Both the position numbers and the translations under genes were made by a program. Below the pieces are notes generated by a model that was not told where the DNA came from, did no database searches, and saw only the letters and a program-made list of their open reading frames with translations. This document shows, in pieces, positions 17,114-26,004 of a DNA stretch of 64,000 bases. The stretch is from Burkholderia ambifaria AMMD (GTDB lineage Bacteria > Pseudomonadota > Gammaproteobacteria > Burkholderiales > Burkholderiaceae). Location: NCBI RefSeq assembly GCF_000203915.1, contig NC_008392.1, forward strand, positions 186,001-250,000, written 5' to 3'. Positions within the stretch are counted from its first letter, which is position 1, and each line of letters starts with the position of its first letter.

Positions 17114-17503
17114 TCAGGCGCCGCCTTTCTCACGCAGCATCAGCTCGCTTTTCACCGACTTGACGCCGCGGATCTTCCGGGCCGACTCGACCGCGAGATG
17201 ATCTTCGTCTTCGGTTTGTACCTGGCCGGCCAGCGTCACCTGCCCGGTCGCGGCATTGGCGAAAACCGTGATTGCTTGCCCCTGCAGCCCCTTCGTTCGC
17301 GACAGCGTCCTTTGAATCGACCGCGAGAACGTGCGATTGGCCGCACGCGTGGCCTTCTTCGTCTGGGCGGCTGTCGGAGTGGACGTCACCGCGGCATCCG
17401 TTCCCGCCGCATTGGCACTTTCGTCTGCAAATGCCTGCAGTTGCAGGCCAGCGAGCAGGACGGCCGCGAGGCCGCCGTTCAGGATGACTTGTCGAATTTT
17501 CAT
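17114..17503 (-). CDS. Exported BON-domain protein
   Basis: A 129-residue protein with a signal peptide (MKIRQVILNGGLAAVLLAGL, cleavage near AFA) and one BON domain (about 55-125). The BON core shows ITVFANAATGQVTLAGQVQT and a C-terminal ESARKIRGVKSVKSELML. BON proteins such as OsmY sit in the periplasm, are thought to associate with membranes and are often osmotic- or stationary-phase-induced. The start ATG at 17503 has AAGGAACCCATC upstream. A copy of the 20-bp repeated motif lies about 190 bp upstream. The downstream gene on the strand is DUF3331 copy 2. Confidence 0.88.
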   Translation of the reverse strand: MKIRQVILNGGLAAVLLAGLQLQAFADESANAAGTDAAVTSTPTAAQTKKATRAANRTFSRSIQRTLSRTKGLQGQAITVFANAATGQVTLAGQVQTEDEDHLAVESARKIRGVKSVKSELMLREKGGA

Positions 17504-17690
17504 GATGGGTTCCTTGGGTTGCTGGTATCGAATGGCACGCAGGTTCCGGCCGCATCGCGAAGCCGACTCGATCACCTGTCGCCCGAGCCGTCACCGATGC
17601 GATTCGTGTACCGGTGGAACCAGAATAAGGCGCTGCGTCGACGGCATCCATAGCATCTGTAGCTAGCTGCACAACCCGTCAGGATAGATG

Positions 17691-17710
17691 GCCGCATACG
17701 TTCGTATAGG
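17691..17710 (-). promoter_or_regulatory. Repeated 20-bp operator-like motif, copy B
   Basis: Identical over all 20 bases to the site at 5447-5466 and in the same orientation to the downstream minus-strand gene (here BON). The dyad ATACG-TT-CGTAT is at its centre. The distance to the BON start is 188 bp, suggesting an activator site or a long leader. Confidence 0.5.
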
Positions 17711-17741
17711 CTGCGGACATGGCTGCACGCGTCGCCGCGCA

Positions 17742-19154
17742 TCACGCCGCCCGAGGCGCGGCCGCTGCGTCGTCAACCGCAAAACGCGGGAGCGTCACCA
17801 TTGCGCGCGTGCCGCCTTCCGCGCGCGGCGTCAGTGCCAGTTGACCATCGTGCGCATCCACGATCGACTTGCAGATGGAAAGGCCCATGCCCATCCCGCG
17901 CGGCTTCGTGGTGAACAGCGGTTCGAAGATGCGTTGCGCCACCCGCGGATCGATGCCGTCGCCGCTATCGTCGATCCGGATACGCAAGCCATCCTGAGCG
18001 GCCTCGCACGCCAGCACGAGTACGCGGCGCTCCTCCGGGATGTTCAGCATCGCTTCCGCGCCGTTCATCAGCAGGCCGATGACGGCCTGCTGAAGCTGAA
18101 TGCGTTCGCCGCGCATCGGCATCGGAGAAGCGAGCCCGTCGACGCGCAAGCGCACCTTCATCGCATCCAGCGTGCTTGCCATGATCTCGGCCGCCTCGGA
18201 AAGCGCGTCGGCGAGATCGAACGTTGCAAAGGCGGGAGCCTCATGCCTTGCGTTGGCGCGCAGCGCGCGGATGATGGTGCGCGCCCGTTCGGCGCACGCG
18301 CAGATATGAGCGAACATCTCGCGCGCGGCGTCGAGGTTCGGCGTGCCGCGATCGAGCCACTTCAGCCCCGCGCGCGCGGACGTATCGATGGCCGTGATCG
18401 GTTGCGCGACTTCATGCACGATCGAAGCCGCCAGCTCGCCATAAGCCTGCAGGCGATCCGCACAATCCGCGTCGGACGGTGTGTCGCCGATCCTTGCCGC
18501 GATGCTGTCCGCGCGGGCCTGCCGGGCGGCAAGCTCGTCGTGCAGCCGCTGGTTTTCCAGAACGAGCCCGGCATGCAGCGCAAGGATCTCGACCAACGCG
18601 GTGTTCGCCGACGTGAAAATGTCCGGCAAATCCCCGTGCTCCAGATACAGCGCACCCATCAATGCGCCATTGCAGCGGATCGGCACGCACATCACCGAGC
18701 GCGGCTTGCGACGGCGCACATAGTCGTCGGTCCGCCAATGGTCGGCGGCGCACGCGTCGCGCAGCACGAGCCCGTCGCGCAGATGCACGGCGGCGGCCAT
18801 GATCGGCACCGGCAACCGGTCGGCCGCCAGCCGCTCGACGTGCGACGGATGCGCCACCGTCGCGCTGGCGGCTCCTTCCCAACCGCCGTCGCGCATCACC
18901 GCAATCACGCCCCACGTCGCCGCCGTGCCCTGTATCGCGGCCTCGAGCAATTTCCCGACGCGCGTCGCGGGCGCGACCTCGTCCGCCATCGTGTGGGAAA
19001 GCTGGCGCAACACCTGCACGTCCAGTGCGAGAAGCGATTGAGACATGAGTTCCTCGATGACCGGGGTCATTTCAGGGCCGCTCGGGCCGGAGAGCGATTT
19101 CCAGGTAGTCCGCGCAGCGAAAGCGCTGCAGGAATCGTCGAGTTCGTTGTTCAT
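17742..19154 (-). CDS. GAF-domain sensor histidine kinase, short paralogue of the giant kinase
   Basis: A 470-residue soluble kinase. The GAF domain (about 40-210) contains YVRRRKPRSVMCVPI, matching YVRRRRPRSVMCVPL in the giant kinase. The histidine kinase core has H247 (SIVHEVAQPITAIDTSARAG), ATP boxes with MNGAEAM, DDSGDGI, and FTTKPRGMGMGLSI. Similarity to the giant kinase runs through GAF and kinase domains to the end. The pseudokinase and AAA parts are absent. The position normally holding the first N-box Asn is Gly (IGLLMNGAE), but the second Asn is kept. The start ATG at 19154 has AGGAGATAGACGA upstream and is preferred over one 13 codons earlier. No regulator gene is adjacent, so it may share the FixJ-type one. 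Confidence 0.9.
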   Translation of the reverse strand: MNNELDDSCSAFAARTTWKSLSGPSGPEMTPVIEELMSQSLLALDVQVLRQLSHTMADEVAPATRVGKLLEAAIQGTAATWGVIAVMRDGGWEGAASATVAHPSHVERLAADRLPVPIMAAAVHLRDGLVLRDACAADHWRTDDYVRRRKPRSVMCVPIRCNGALMGALYLEHGDLPDIFTSANTALVEILALHAGLVLENQRLHDELAARQARADSIAARIGDTPSDADCADRLQAYGELAASIVHEVAQPITAIDTSARAGLKWLDRGTPNLDAAREMFAHICACAERARTIIRALRANARHEAPAFATFDLADALSEAAEIMASTLDAMKVRLRVDGLASPMPMRGERIQLQQAVIGLLMNGAEAMLNIPEERRVLVLACEAAQDGLRIRIDDSGDGIDPRVAQRIFEPLFTTKPRGMGMGLSICKSIVDAHDGQLALTPRAEGGTRAMVTLPRFAVDDAAAAPRAA

Positions 19155-19486
19155 TCGTCTATCTCCTGCGTACCGGGTTGCGGCCTCTGCCAACCTGAAA
19201 TTAACGTTTCATGTAGTGAGTACTCCACAAACGAATGTTAGCAGCAGTTTCTCGAAATAAAAATATGAAGATAGCGAAATTCGTTCGCCACGGCGCGGGA
19301 TCAGCCGTGTAGTGCGGATGCAAGCCATTGAATCTACGGTGAATTTATGTCATGTTGCGGACACGAGCAGAGTTCCGTAGAATTCGAAGTTCATGTAGCG
19401 TTCCCTGTACGAAAGTTTGCGGGAACGCCGCCCGTGCAAGTTTTTTCAGGCGGCATGGCCCGGTTGGCGGCCGCCATAGGAACGGT
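19155..19486. other. Divergent intergenic region between kinase and TetR genes
   Basis: 332 bp, visibly AT-richer than the neighbours in its first 120 bases. It should hold the minus-strand kinase promoter and the TetR promoter. A perfect 8-bp inverted repeat (19398-19428) lies 59 bp before the TetR start. No gene recognised. Confidence 0.55.
19398..19428. promoter_or_regulatory. Inverted repeat upstream of the TetR gene
   Basis: Arms GCGTTCCC (19398-19405) and GGGAACGC (19421-19428) are perfectly complementary around 15 nt. Position and symmetry fit an autoregulatory operator, though the spacing is longer than in typical TetR sites; a leader hairpin is the alternative. Confidence 0.35.
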
Positions 19487-20164
19487 ATGGCTCAAGCAGC
19501 AAAAGGCAAGACTGTGCGTGGAACCGGCGTCCGCGAGGCGGCGGCGCAGGAAACCCGCGACAAGATCCTGCACGCGGCGACCAAGGTCTTCGCGCGCTAC
19601 GGTTACGAAGGCGGCAGCGTCGAAAGGATTTCGCGGCTCGCGAAGTCGTACGACCGGATGATCTATTACTACTACGGGAGCAAGGAGGGGCTGTTCGTTG
19701 CGGTGCTCGAAGGCATCTATCGACGGATGGACGAGGCGGAGCTCAAAATGGCGCCGGATGCTTCGAACCCCGTGGAAGCGCTGAAGTCCGTGATTCGCTT
19801 CAAGCTGGACTATTATTGGCGCAATCCCGATTTCATCACGCTGCTCAACACGGAGAACCTGCACAAGGGCAAGCACTTGTCCAAGCTCGAGCGCCGGGGC
19901 GAGTACTCGTCGCATGCGGTAGAGATCATCGCGAAGATTCTCGAGAACGGCGTCGAACAAGGCCTGTTTCGCACGGGCCTCCGGGCGCGCGACGTTTTCC
20001 TGCTGATCATCTCGACCGCGTATTTTTATACGTCGAACCTGTATACGTTGTCCGCGTTCCTCGGAGAGGAGCTGAACGCGCCGGATGCCGTGCGCCATTG
20101 GGAGACGTTCGTGATCGACAGCGTGCTGCGGGTGGTCCGCAAGGACGCGTCAGTCGATGCTTGA
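19487..20164 (+). CDS. TetR/AcrR family transcriptional regulator
   Basis: A 225-residue regulator. The N-terminal TetR helix-turn-helix spans about 23-70 (ILHAATKVFARYGYEGGSVE ... YYYYGSKEGLFVAVLEG). An all-helical ligand-binding domain follows. It is 57 bp upstream of the molybdenum hydroxylase genes on the same strand, so it probably controls them and itself, with the enzyme's substrate as the likely inducer. The start ATG at 19487 (after GGAACGGT) is preferred because the 45 residues upstream in frame do not look protein-like. Confidence 0.9.
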   Translation: MAQAAKGKTVRGTGVREAAAQETRDKILHAATKVFARYGYEGGSVERISRLAKSYDRMIYYYYGSKEGLFVAVLEGIYRRMDEAELKMAPDASNPVEALKSVIRFKLDYYWRNPDFITLLNTENLHKGKHLSKLERRGEYSSHAVEIIAKILENGVEQGLFRTGLRARDVFLLIISTAYFYTSNLYTLSAFLGEELNAPDAVRHWETFVIDSVLRVVRKDASVDA

Positions 20165-20221
20165 GCGTGTGCCGGCGCCGCTGTCGACCCTCGTGACCAT
20201 CAAGATGCAGGCCCTGTTGCG

Positions 20222-21076
20222 ATGAACTATCTTCGCGCCCACACCATCGACGAAGTGCTCGGCCGGCTGGCAGCCCAGCCGCGGCCGCGCATCGTGTGCG
20301 GGGCCACCGATGCGTTCGCCGATATCGGCCTCGTGCCCGCCCGCTCGGCATGGGTGGATATCAGCCGCGTCGACGCGTTGCGCGCCATCGAGCAGCACGA
20401 CGGCGAAATTCGCATCGGCGCGGCGAGCACCTGGGAAGCCATCGCCCGGACGGCATCGCTGCCCGTGGCGCTGACGGCGGCCGCCGCTTGCGTCGGCCCC
20501 CGTCAGATTCGCGTCCAGGGCACGATCGGCGGCAACGTGTGCCATGCGTCGCCGGTGGCGGACGGCATCCCGGCGCTGCTGGCGCTCGACGCGCGCGTCG
20601 AATTGGCGAGCCTGCGCGGCGTGCGCCGCCTGCCGTTGGCCGAATTCCTGCTCGGCAACGGCCGGACCGCGCTGCACGCGGACGAACTGCTGGTCGCCGT
20701 GCTGCTTGCACCAGCGCACCCGCACGACCGGACGTCGTTCATCAAATGCACGAATCGCGACGGCTCGGCGATCGCCGTCGTGTCGGCCGCCGCGCAATTG
20801 CGCGTGGGCGCGGACGGCACGGCCGACGCGGTCGCCGTTGCGATCGGCGGCGCATCCGACGTCGCGCGCCGGATGCCGGCGCTCGAGGCGGCACTCGCGG
20901 GCCGGCGGCTCGACGCACTGGCCGGCGCGATCGCGACGGCACCGCTTGCGGAGTTGTCTCCGGTCGACGACTGCCGGGCGACCGCGTCGCATCGCATTCA
21001 TCTCGCGCGGCTGGCGGTCACGCGCGCTTTCACATGCTGCATCGAGGAGAACGCACGTGGCGCATCCACTGCCTGA
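20222..21076 (+). CDS. FAD-binding subunit of a xanthine-dehydrogenase-family molybdenum hydroxylase
   Basis: A 284-residue flavin subunit of the CoxM/XdhB type. FAD-binding landmarks are IVCGATDAFADIGL (around 24-37) and the family block GPRQIRVQGTIGGNVCHASP (around 92-111), followed by ADGIPALLALDA. The C-terminal CO-dehydrogenase flavoprotein domain follows (about 175-280). It passes electrons from the [2Fe-2S] centres to the terminal acceptor. Its end overlaps the next gene by 20 bp, so the subunits are translationally coupled. Substrate is unknown; purines, nicotinate-like and other aromatic heterocycles are usual for the family. Confidence 0.88.
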   Translation: MNYLRAHTIDEVLGRLAAQPRPRIVCGATDAFADIGLVPARSAWVDISRVDALRAIEQHDGEIRIGAASTWEAIARTASLPVALTAAAACVGPRQIRVQGTIGGNVCHASPVADGIPALLALDARVELASLRGVRRLPLAEFLLGNGRTALHADELLVAVLLAPAHPHDRTSFIKCTNRDGSAIAVVSAAAQLRVGADGTADAVAVAIGGASDVARRMPALEAALAGRRLDALAGAIATAPLAELSPVDDCRATASHRIHLARLAVTRAFTCCIEENARGASTA

Positions 21077-23879
21077 TCAGTTGGCCGACGTTCGCGAAAC
21101 CATCGCCGGGGGCAGCACGCCGGTTTCGCCGGAACCGGACTGGTTCGAGCTCAACGGCACGCGGCGAAGCCTGCCAGCGGACCACTCGCAGCGGCTCATC
21201 GACCATCTGCGCGCGGACCTGCGCCAGTTCGGCACCAAGGAAGGTTGCCGCCAGGGTGATTGCGGCAGCTGCACGGTAATCGTCGACGGCGACGCGCGCT
21301 ACGCGTGCCTGATTCCGGTCGGACAGGTCGCGGGACGCCGTGTCGTCACCGTCGAAGGCCTCGCCGAAGGTACCCGCTGCGGCGGCCGCCTGCAACACGC
21401 GTTTCTCGCGCATCAGGCGGTGCAATGCGGCTTCTGCACGCCCGGCATGCTGACGGCCGCGGCGGCGGCGATCGACGCCGGCGAGGTGAGCGATCGCGCC
21501 AGCGCGCGGGCCGCCATCGACGGCGTGCTGTGCCGCTGCACCGGCTACCAGAAGATCGTCGACGCGGTGACCGAGGCGGGCTGCGGCGCCGCCGCGCGAT
21601 GCGTGACGCCTCCTCCGTCCGACGGGCCGTCCGTCGGCGTACCGCTGACGCGCCTCGATGGCCCGGAAAAGGTCGACGGAAGCCAGCGTTTCGGCGCCGA
21701 CGGCTATCCGGCCGACAGCCTGTTCCTGCGCGCGGTCCGCAATCCGCATCATCGCACGCGTTTCGTGTTCGGCGACCTCGACGCATTCGTGCGCGCCCAT
21801 CCGGGCGTGCACCGCGTCCTCACCCATGCCGATGTGCCTGGCATGAATCTGCACGGTGTCGCGACGCCGTACATGGATCAGCCCGTCCTTCCGGAGACGG
21901 AAGCGCGCCACCATCTCGAGGCGGTGGCGCTGGTGGTCGGCGAACGCGGCGCGATCGCGGCGCTCGACCTCGACTGCTTTCCGGTGAACTGGGAACCGCT
22001 GACGCCGGTGCTCGCGATCGCCGATGCGGTGCTCGACGACAGTCCGCTGCTGCACGCCGATCGTCCCGGCAACGTGCTGATCGAGGGGCACGTGCGCCGC
22101 GGCGACCCGGAACGCGCGATGCAACGCGCGCGTCACGTCGTGAGTGCAACGTTCGAATCCAGTTTCGTCGAGCACGCGTACCTGGAGCCCGAGGCCGGAT
22201 GGGCGCGACGCGTGGGCGACACGATCGAAATCCATTCGTCCACGCAGGCGCCGCATCCGCATCGCGCCGATCTCGCCCGCATTCTCGCGGTCGCGCCGGA
22301 GCAGGTGCGCGTCGTGGCGACCGCGGTCGGCGGCGGTTTCGGCGGCAAGCTCGACATGACGGTCCAGCCGCTGCTCGCGATCGCCGCCTGGCATCTCGAC
22401 AGGCCCGTCGCGATGGTGTTGTCGCGCGAGGAATCGATGGCCACGTCGACCAAGCGCCACCCCGGCCGAATGACGTCCAGCATGGCCGCCGATGCCGATG
22501 GCCGGCTCCATGCGGTGACGTTCGACGGCGACTTCAACACCGGCGCGTTCGCGTCGTGGGGCACGGCCGTCGCCAACCGCGTACCGGTGCATGCCGGCGG
22601 CCCGTACGTCATTCCCCACTATGCGGCACGCGCACGTGCGATTCATACGCACGTGACGGCCGCGGGCGCGTTCCGCGGCTTTGGCGTGCCGCAAACGACG
22701 ATGTCCCAGGAACAGCTCATCGACGAGCTGGCGTTCACGGCCGGCATCGATCCGCTCGAATTCCGCGCGATGAACGCGCTGCGGCCGGGCGACACCCTGC
22801 CGACCGGGCAGGTGCTTGACGACAGCGTGGGGCTCGTCGCCTGCCTCGATGCGCTGCGACCGGCATGGCGTGACGCACACGCGCGCGTCGCCACGCTGAA
22901 TGCGGCGGCGCCGGGCCATCTGCGTCATGGCGTCGGGATGGCGGCGTTCTTCTACGGCTGTGGCAACACCGCGTTGCCGAACCCTTCGACCGTGCGCTTC
23001 GGCATCCGGCCCGACGGCACGATCGTGCTGCACCAGGGCGCGGTGGACGCCGGCCAGGGCGCGAACACCGTGATTCCGCAAATCGCCGCCGATGCGCTGG
23101 GTGTACCGGTCGATCGGCTGCACTTCGTCGGTCCGGACACGTCGGTGACGCCCGATTGCGGTCGCACGTCCGCTTCGCGCCAGACGTTCATTACCGGTCG
23201 AGCGGCGTTCCTCGCCGGCACGACGCTGCGCCATCGGCTGCTCGCCTTCGCCGGTGCGTCATCCGACGCGCGGATTTCGGCCGATGCGCGCGGTGTTGCT
23301 GTCGATGGAAAGGTACTGGATCTCCGGGCGCTGCCGGTCGATGCACACGGCTACGTCATCGCGGCCGAAGAGAGCTTCGATCCGCCGACCACGTCGCTCG
23401 ATGCGTCGGGGCAAGGCTCGCCTTACGCCACCTATGCGTTCGGCGCGCAGATGGCCGAAGTCGCGGTGGACTGCGACAGCGGCCGCGTCCGCGTGCTCAA
23501 GGTCGTGGCCGCGCACGACGTCGGCAAAATGGTCAATCCGACGCTGCTCGAAGGACAGATCGAAGGCGCGGTGGCCCAAGGTATCGGCATGGCGCTGATG
23601 GAGAAGTACCACCCCGGCCGATACAACAATCTGCACGACTATCTGATTCCGACGGTGCATGACATGCCCGACGTGCAGTCGATTTTCATCGAAGCGCCGA
23701 CGGCCGTCGGCCCGTACGGGGCAAAAGGCATCGGCGAGCCGGCGCTGGTGCCCACGGCCGCGGCCATCCTGAATGCGATCCATCACGCAACCGGCGTGCG
23801 CATCCGCGAAGCCCCGGCCACGCCGGATGTCGTGCGTGTCGCGCTCGCGGCCCGTAAAGCGCCTTCCACGCGCCGCTAG
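21057..23879 (+). CDS. Fused [2Fe-2S] / molybdopterin subunit of a molybdenum hydroxylase
   Basis: A 940-residue protein joining two subunits that are often separate. Residues 1-175 form the iron-sulfur part: C64, C69, C72 and C84 in the plant-ferredoxin motif, and C124, C127, C159 and C161 for the second cluster (QCGFCTPGM, LCRCTGY). From about 195 the protein is the aldehyde-oxidase/xanthine-dehydrogenase Mo subunit with the hammerhead domain, GGGFGGK, QGANTVIPQIAADALG, and GAKGIGEPALVPTAAAI carrying the likely catalytic Glu. The enzyme hydroxylates a ring carbon with water as oxygen source. The start is a GTG at 21057 with GAGGAGAACGCAC upstream. No XdhC-like maturation gene is nearby. Confidence 0.88.
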   Translation: MAHPLPDQLADVRETIAGGSTPVSPEPDWFELNGTRRSLPADHSQRLIDHLRADLRQFGTKEGCRQGDCGSCTVIVDGDARYACLIPVGQVAGRRVVTVEGLAEGTRCGGRLQHAFLAHQAVQCGFCTPGMLTAAAAAIDAGEVSDRASARAAIDGVLCRCTGYQKIVDAVTEAGCGAAARCVTPPPSDGPSVGVPLTRLDGPEKVDGSQRFGADGYPADSLFLRAVRNPHHRTRFVFGDLDAFVRAHPGVHRVLTHADVPGMNLHGVATPYMDQPVLPETEARHHLEAVALVVGERGAIAALDLDCFPVNWEPLTPVLAIADAVLDDSPLLHADRPGNVLIEGHVRRGDPERAMQRARHVVSATFESSFVEHAYLEPEAGWARRVGDTIEIHSSTQAPHPHRADLARILAVAPEQVRVVATAVGGGFGGKLDMTVQPLLAIAAWHLDRPVAMVLSREESMATSTKRHPGRMTSSMAADADGRLHAVTFDGDFNTGAFASWGTAVANRVPVHAGGPYVIPHYAARARAIHTHVTAAGAFRGFGVPQTTMSQEQLIDELAFTAGIDPLEFRAMNALRPGDTLPTGQVLDDSVGLVACLDALRPAWRDAHARVATLNAAAPGHLRHGVGMAAFFYGCGNTALPNPSTVRFGIRPDGTIVLHQGAVDAGQGANTVIPQIAADALGVPVDRLHFVGPDTSVTPDCGRTSASRQTFITGRAAFLAGTTLRHRLLAFAGASSDARISADARGVAVDGKVLDLRALPVDAHGYVIAAEESFDPPTTSLDASGQGSPYATYAFGAQMAEVAVDCDSGRVRVLKVVAAHDVGKMVNPTLLEGQIEGAVAQGIGMALMEKYHPGRYNNLHDYLIPTVHDMPDVQSIFIEAPTAVGPYGAKGIGEPALVPTAAAILNAIHHATGVRIREAPATPDVVRVALAARKAPSTRR

Positions 23880-23906
23880 CGCCGTTCCCACCCAGCGAAC
23901 AACACG

Positions 23907-25184
23907 ATGACGTCAACAAGAAATGCCGAGGAAGTCTCACTGCGGGCCGGATCCGGCTCGTCCTGGTACGCGGAACTCGATCCCGCCGGCAAGCGCGCGT
24001 TCAAGGCGTCGTTCGCCGGCTGGGCGACCGATGCGTTCGACTTCATGGTGTTCAGCTTCGTGCTGGCTTCGCTGATCGACCTGTGGGGCCTCGATCGCGG
24101 CAAGGCCGGCCTGCTGAGCACCGTGACGCTGATTTTCTCGTCGGTGGGCGGCTGGATTGCCGGCATCCTCGCGGATCGCTATGGACGGGTCAAGGTACTG
24201 CAAGGCACGATCCTGTGGTTCTCGGTCTGCACGCTGGCGATCGGCTTCGCGCAGAACTTCGAGCAGATCTTCGTGCTTCGCGCGCTGCAAGGGCTCGGCT
24301 TCGGCGGCGAATGGGCGGTGGGCGCCGTGCTGATCGGCGAGATCGTCGCGCCCGCACATCGCGGCAAGGCGGTCGGCCTGGTACAAAGCGGCTGGGCGAT
24401 CGGCTGGGGTTGCGCGGCGATTCTCTACAGCATTGCGTTTTCCGTCCTGCCCGAGTCGCTGGCGTGGCGCAGCCTGTTCTGGGTTGGCATCGTGCCCGCC
24501 CTGCTGGTGCTCTACATCCGCAAGCACGTGCCGGAGCCCGACGTGTTCGTGCAGGCGGACGCAGCCCGGAAACAAGGCGCGAGCCAGCCGTCGGTGTGGG
24601 CGATCTTCTCGCGTTCGCAGGTGCGACGTACCGTCCTCGCCGCGCTGCTGTGCACGGGCATCCAGGGCGGCTTCTATGCGATGTCGACCTGGCTGCCGGC
24701 CTTCCTCAAGATCGAGCGACACTTGTCCGTGCTCAACACGAGCGCTTATCTGTTCGTGATCATCGTGGGGTCGTTCTGCGGATATGTCGTCGGCGCGTAC
24801 CTTTCCGACCTCTGGGGACGCCGGCGCAACTTCATGCTGTTCTCCGCGCTGTCCCTCGTGTCGGTGTGCCTGTACCTGACGCTGCCGCTGTCGAATGCGC
24901 AGATGCTGTGGCTGGGCTTTCCGCTCGGCTTTTCTTCATGCGGGATCTTCAGCGGCGTCGGCGCCTACCTGACGGAACTGTATCCGTCGAACTTCCGCGC
25001 GAATGCGCAAAGCTTCACGTACAACTTCGGTCGCGGCATCGGCGCGCTGTTCCCGAGCCTCGTCGGGATGCTGAGCCATTCGCTCGGTCTCGCGCTGGCC
25101 ATCGCGATTTTTTCGGGCGCGGCCTATGGCGTCGTGCTGTTGGCCGTGCTCCTGTTGCCGGAGACGAAAGCGCGATCGCTTTGA
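23907..25184 (+). CDS. MFS transporter of the aromatic acid / organic acid symporter type
   Basis: A 425-residue twelve-helix MFS protein. The first inter-helix loop has ILADRYGRVKVLQG (around 91-104), TM4-5 has RALQGLGFGGEWAVGAVLIG, and the second half repeats the loop as YLSDLWGRRRN. The D at the end of TM1 (GWATDAFDFMVF) is typical of the aromatic acid:H+ symporter group. It starts 27 bp after the Mo subunit gene, so it is probably the uptake step for the hydroxylase substrate. Exact substrate unknown. It converges with the GNAT gene, whose stop is 41 bp away. Confidence 0.88.
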   Translation: MTSTRNAEEVSLRAGSGSSWYAELDPAGKRAFKASFAGWATDAFDFMVFSFVLASLIDLWGLDRGKAGLLSTVTLIFSSVGGWIAGILADRYGRVKVLQGTILWFSVCTLAIGFAQNFEQIFVLRALQGLGFGGEWAVGAVLIGEIVAPAHRGKAVGLVQSGWAIGWGCAAILYSIAFSVLPESLAWRSLFWVGIVPALLVLYIRKHVPEPDVFVQADAARKQGASQPSVWAIFSRSQVRRTVLAALLCTGIQGGFYAMSTWLPAFLKIERHLSVLNTSAYLFVIIVGSFCGYVVGAYLSDLWGRRRNFMLFSALSLVSVCLYLTLPLSNAQMLWLGFPLGFSSCGIFSGVGAYLTELYPSNFRANAQSFTYNFGRGIGALFPSLVGMLSHSLGLALAIAIFSGAAYGVVLLAVLLLPETKARSL

Positions 25185-25224
25185 TGGTTGGCGATGGAAT
25201 GAGCGCCTGCGCCCCCCGCGTCAC

Positions 25225-26004
25225 TCAGCCACCGACGTACACTTGCCACTCCTCGCCGGTGGTAAAGCCCATCGACTCGTACACGTGACGCCCTGCCGGC
25301 GTGCAATGCAGAAACGCGGTATGCGCGCCGGCGTCGAACGCGGCATCCATCACCGCCTGAGTCGCAGCCCGCGCGTAGCCTCGTCGCCGATAGGCCGGTA
25401 GCGTCGACACATTGAATACGCCGACCTGAGCGTTGCGCACGACGCCGAACGAGGTCGCGACCGGCATCCCGTCGACCTCCACCCAAAAGCCCATCATGCC
25501 GTCCGCTTCCAGCACGGCCGGCGCGCTCAGTCTTCGAAATACGCCCTCCGGCGCCTCATAGCCCGCGGCAAGCGCGCCGTTGTACCGTTCGCTGTCCGCT
25601 GCCGTGACGCGCCGCACGACCACGTGCCCGTCGCTGTTCGCCGGCGCGGCGACGCGCGCCAGCCGCTTCGTCATGAACGGCAACGCGACGCGTTGTGTCA
25701 GGCCGTGATCGTCCGCGATGCGCGCGATCTCGTCGGCGTGCGTGCTCGCGCCGCGGGTCTGAATGCTCCACGGCACTGCGCACGTGCTGAATGCGTCGGA
25801 AAGCAGCCGGATTTCGTCGACATCAGGCTGCCGCGTCATGCTGATGACCGCGTTCAGCACGGACACGGGTGCGCCACTGTAGATCGCCTTCGTTCCATGC
25901 GCGCCGCGCTCCACAAAGCCCACATCCTGCAAGCGGCAAAACGCGTCGATCGACGCGTGCCACGCAGCCACGGAAGCATCCAGTAGTTCGGTCGGAGAGG
26001 TCAT
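25225..26004 (-). CDS. GNAT family N-acetyltransferase
   Basis: A 259-residue protein whose C-terminal half (about 128-259) is a GNAT domain. Motif A is visible as VGVFNVSTLPAYRRRGYARA, with the acetyl-CoA pyrophosphate loop RRRGYA at about 207-212. It is followed by AFLHCTPAGRHVYESMGF, the family's C-terminal segment. The N-terminal 120 residues form a variable domain that may bind the acceptor. The acceptor is unknown. The gene is monocistronic by appearance, with 149 bp to the pyruvate carboxylase stop upstream on its strand. Confidence 0.86.
   Translation of the reverse strand: MTSPTELLDASVAAWHASIDAFCRLQDVGFVERGAHGTKAIYSGAPVSVLNAVISMTRQPDVDEIRLLSDAFSTCAVPWSIQTRGASTHADEIARIADDHGLTQRVALPFMTKRLARVAAPANSDGHVVVRRVTAADSERYNGALAAGYEAPEGVFRRLSAPAVLEADGMMGFWVEVDGMPVATSFGVVRNAQVGVFNVSTLPAYRRRGYARAATQAVMDAAFDAGAHTAFLHCTPAGRHVYESMGFTTGEEWQVYVGG

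Noticed and set aside
20544..21056. Extension of the Fe-S/Mo subunit frame upstream of 21057
   Set aside because: The upstream part overlaps the FAD subunit gene in another frame and is Arg-rich; the GTG at 21057 has a good ribosome binding site and gives the normal Fe-S domain start.
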